A stretch of DNA of 64,000 nt from Nitrospinota bacterium (GTDB taxonomy: Bacteria > Nitrospinota_A > UBA7883 > JACRGQ01): assembly GCA_029881495.1 (NCBI GenBank), contig JAOUMJ010000007.1:1-64000 (forward strand). Reading direction: 5' to 3'. The position numbers were made by a program, and so were the translations under genes. The notes beneath the pieces were generated by a model. The model was given only the letters and a program-made list of their open reading frames with translations, searched no databases and was not told where the DNA came from. This document shows, piece after piece, positions 63,140 through 64,000 of the stretch. Numbering within the stretch: the first letter of the stretch is position 1; each line of letters begins with the position of its first letter.

Positions 63140-64000
63140 TCTTTCTTTTTCTTCTTGTACGATTTGATAAACCGACCGAATGCCTTATCCTTTTTTCGCT
63201 TATCAAGGTATGACATTTCGTAGTACTCCGATTCCTTCTTCAGCTTGATATAGCTGGTATATCGGTCTTCGCTCAATTTATCGCTTTCGATCGCGGCCCG
63301 GATGGCACATCCCGGCTCATGCTCGTGGTTGCAATCCGCATAGCGGCAATTTGCAGATAGTCCCACAATGTCTTCGAAACCCGCATCGATACCGCCGCCG
63401 GTACTTAGAATGCCAAGCTCTCTCATGCCGGGGGTATCTATCAGCATCGCGCCCTGATCGAGAACAATGAGCTGCCGTCGCGAAGTCGTGTGGGTGCCTT
63501 CTCCCGTGACGCTTACCGGTTTTGTGTCGAAGGCTTCTCGTCCTACGAGGCGGTTGATGAGTGTCGTCTTTCCGACTCCAGATGAACCAAGGAGACAGTA
63601 TGTCCTTCCTGGATAGAGTGTCTGTTGGAATTCGCTAAATCCGCTCCCCGTGGTGCTGCTGAGAGCGAGTACCCTGGCTTTGGCGGCGGTGCTGAGGATC
63701 GCAAGCTTCTGCTCCAGTTCGTCATGGGTGATCAAGTCTGTTTTGGTAAGCAAGACTATTGGTTCAACGCCACCATCCGCTGCCATGACCATGTATCGAT
63801 CCAGGCGGCGGGGATTAAAATCGAAATGACATGACTGAACAATGAATGCGACATCTATGTTGGCCGCAATCATTTGGAAATCGATGTTCGCGCCCGCGCT
63901 CTTGCGGCGCAGAAATGTTTTTCGCGGAAAAACCCCATGGATGATAGCTGCCGTGTGATTGTCATAGTACTGTGCCGATACCCAATCTCCAACACACGGC
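63136..64000 (-). CDS. rsgA: ribosome small subunit-dependent GTPase RsgA (partial, 5' end outside window)
   Basis: The C-terminal 287 residues; the frame is open to the window edge. OB-fold part CVGDWVSAQYYDNH ... FPRKTFLRRKSAG, then IAANIDVAFIVQS. The circularly permuted GTPase has G4 LLTKTDL, G1 LGSSGVGKTTL and G3 LIDTPGMRELG. The zinc knuckle is NCRYADCNHEHEPGC. RsgA matures the 30S subunit. The C-terminus ends in a Lys-rich tail (SYKKKKKE). Confidence 0.95.
   Translation of the reverse strand, partial: PCVGDWVSAQYYDNHTAAIIHGVFPRKTFLRRKSAGANIDFQMIAANIDVAFIVQSCHFDFNPRRLDRYMVMAADGGVEPIVLLTKTDLITHDELEQKLAILSTAAKARVLALSSTTGSGFSEFQQTLYPGRTYCLLGSSGVGKTTLINRLVGREAFDTKPVSVTGEGTHTTSRRQLIVLDQGAMLIDTPGMRELGILSTGGGIDAGFEDIVGLSANCRYADCNHEHEPGCAIRAAIESDKLSEDRYTSYIKLKKESEYYEMSYLDKRKKDKAFGRFIKSYKKKKKE

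Overview
The window is 64 kb of chromosome from a Gram-negative bacterium. Evidence for this is a periplasmic lytic transglycosylase, several lipoproteins with lipobox cysteines, SecDF-YajC, HflKC, paired M16 peptidases and TlpA thioredoxins. It encodes the futalosine menaquinone enzyme MqnC and a dihaem cytochrome c, so it has a menaquinone-based respiratory chain. TTG and GTG start codons are common. L24, S14, L36 and S4 are the zinc-binding forms. There is no phage, transposase, integrase or CRISPR array. The gene mix fits a deep-branching, formerly deltaproteobacterial or Nitrospinota-like lineage, but nothing here fixes the phylum.

Layout. Positions 1-5.9 kb hold a leftward cluster: a family 2 glycosyltransferase, a small unknown protein, a TrmN6-like methyltransferase, miaA, a lytic transglycosylase and the start of a D-aminoacylase-like amidohydrolase. 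Positions 6.1-10.6 kb encode one large repeat-built surface lipoprotein, preceded by an array of eight 14-bp repeats. Positions 10.9-25.4 kb are mostly rightward: a stand-alone MetH reactivation domain, a NifU-type scaffold, two related TlpA proteins (one fused to Sel1 repeats), a family 4 glycosyltransferase, an SDR, a MATE exporter, an M16 peptidase pair, a DUF2062 protein, two CorC/CNNM proteins, mqnC and a secreted nuclease. A leftward Hpt-STAS protein interrupts this run.

Positions 25.5-47.7 kb are mixed housekeeping and signalling: two histidine kinases (one with a frameshifted 5' end), cytochrome c, a CheX-like protein, two membrane proteins of unknown role, yajC-secD-secF, tRNA-Ala(GGC) with two tandem 191-bp repeats at its 3' side, hflKC, an amidohydrolase, a phosphoglycolate-type phosphatase, a nucleotidyltransferase, an aldo/keto reductase and fetAB. 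Positions 47.8-61.3 kb carry a J-domain protein and then a ribosomal cluster from rplV to rplQ. It includes secY, adk, map, infA and rpoA. The S10-operon genes that normally precede rplV are absent, and the cluster has its own strong promoter and a strong terminator. The last 2.7 kb hold a TetR-hydrolase operon with an evident operator, a possible 58-residue gene and a partial rsgA.

I see no single large new system. The most unusual things are the tRNA-Ala-linked 191-bp repeats, the 14-bp repeats in front of the giant lipoprotein, the cysteine-pair repeat domain of that lipoprotein, the split S10 operon with a histone-H1-like tail on L22, and two genes whose 5' coding frames lack a usable start codon.
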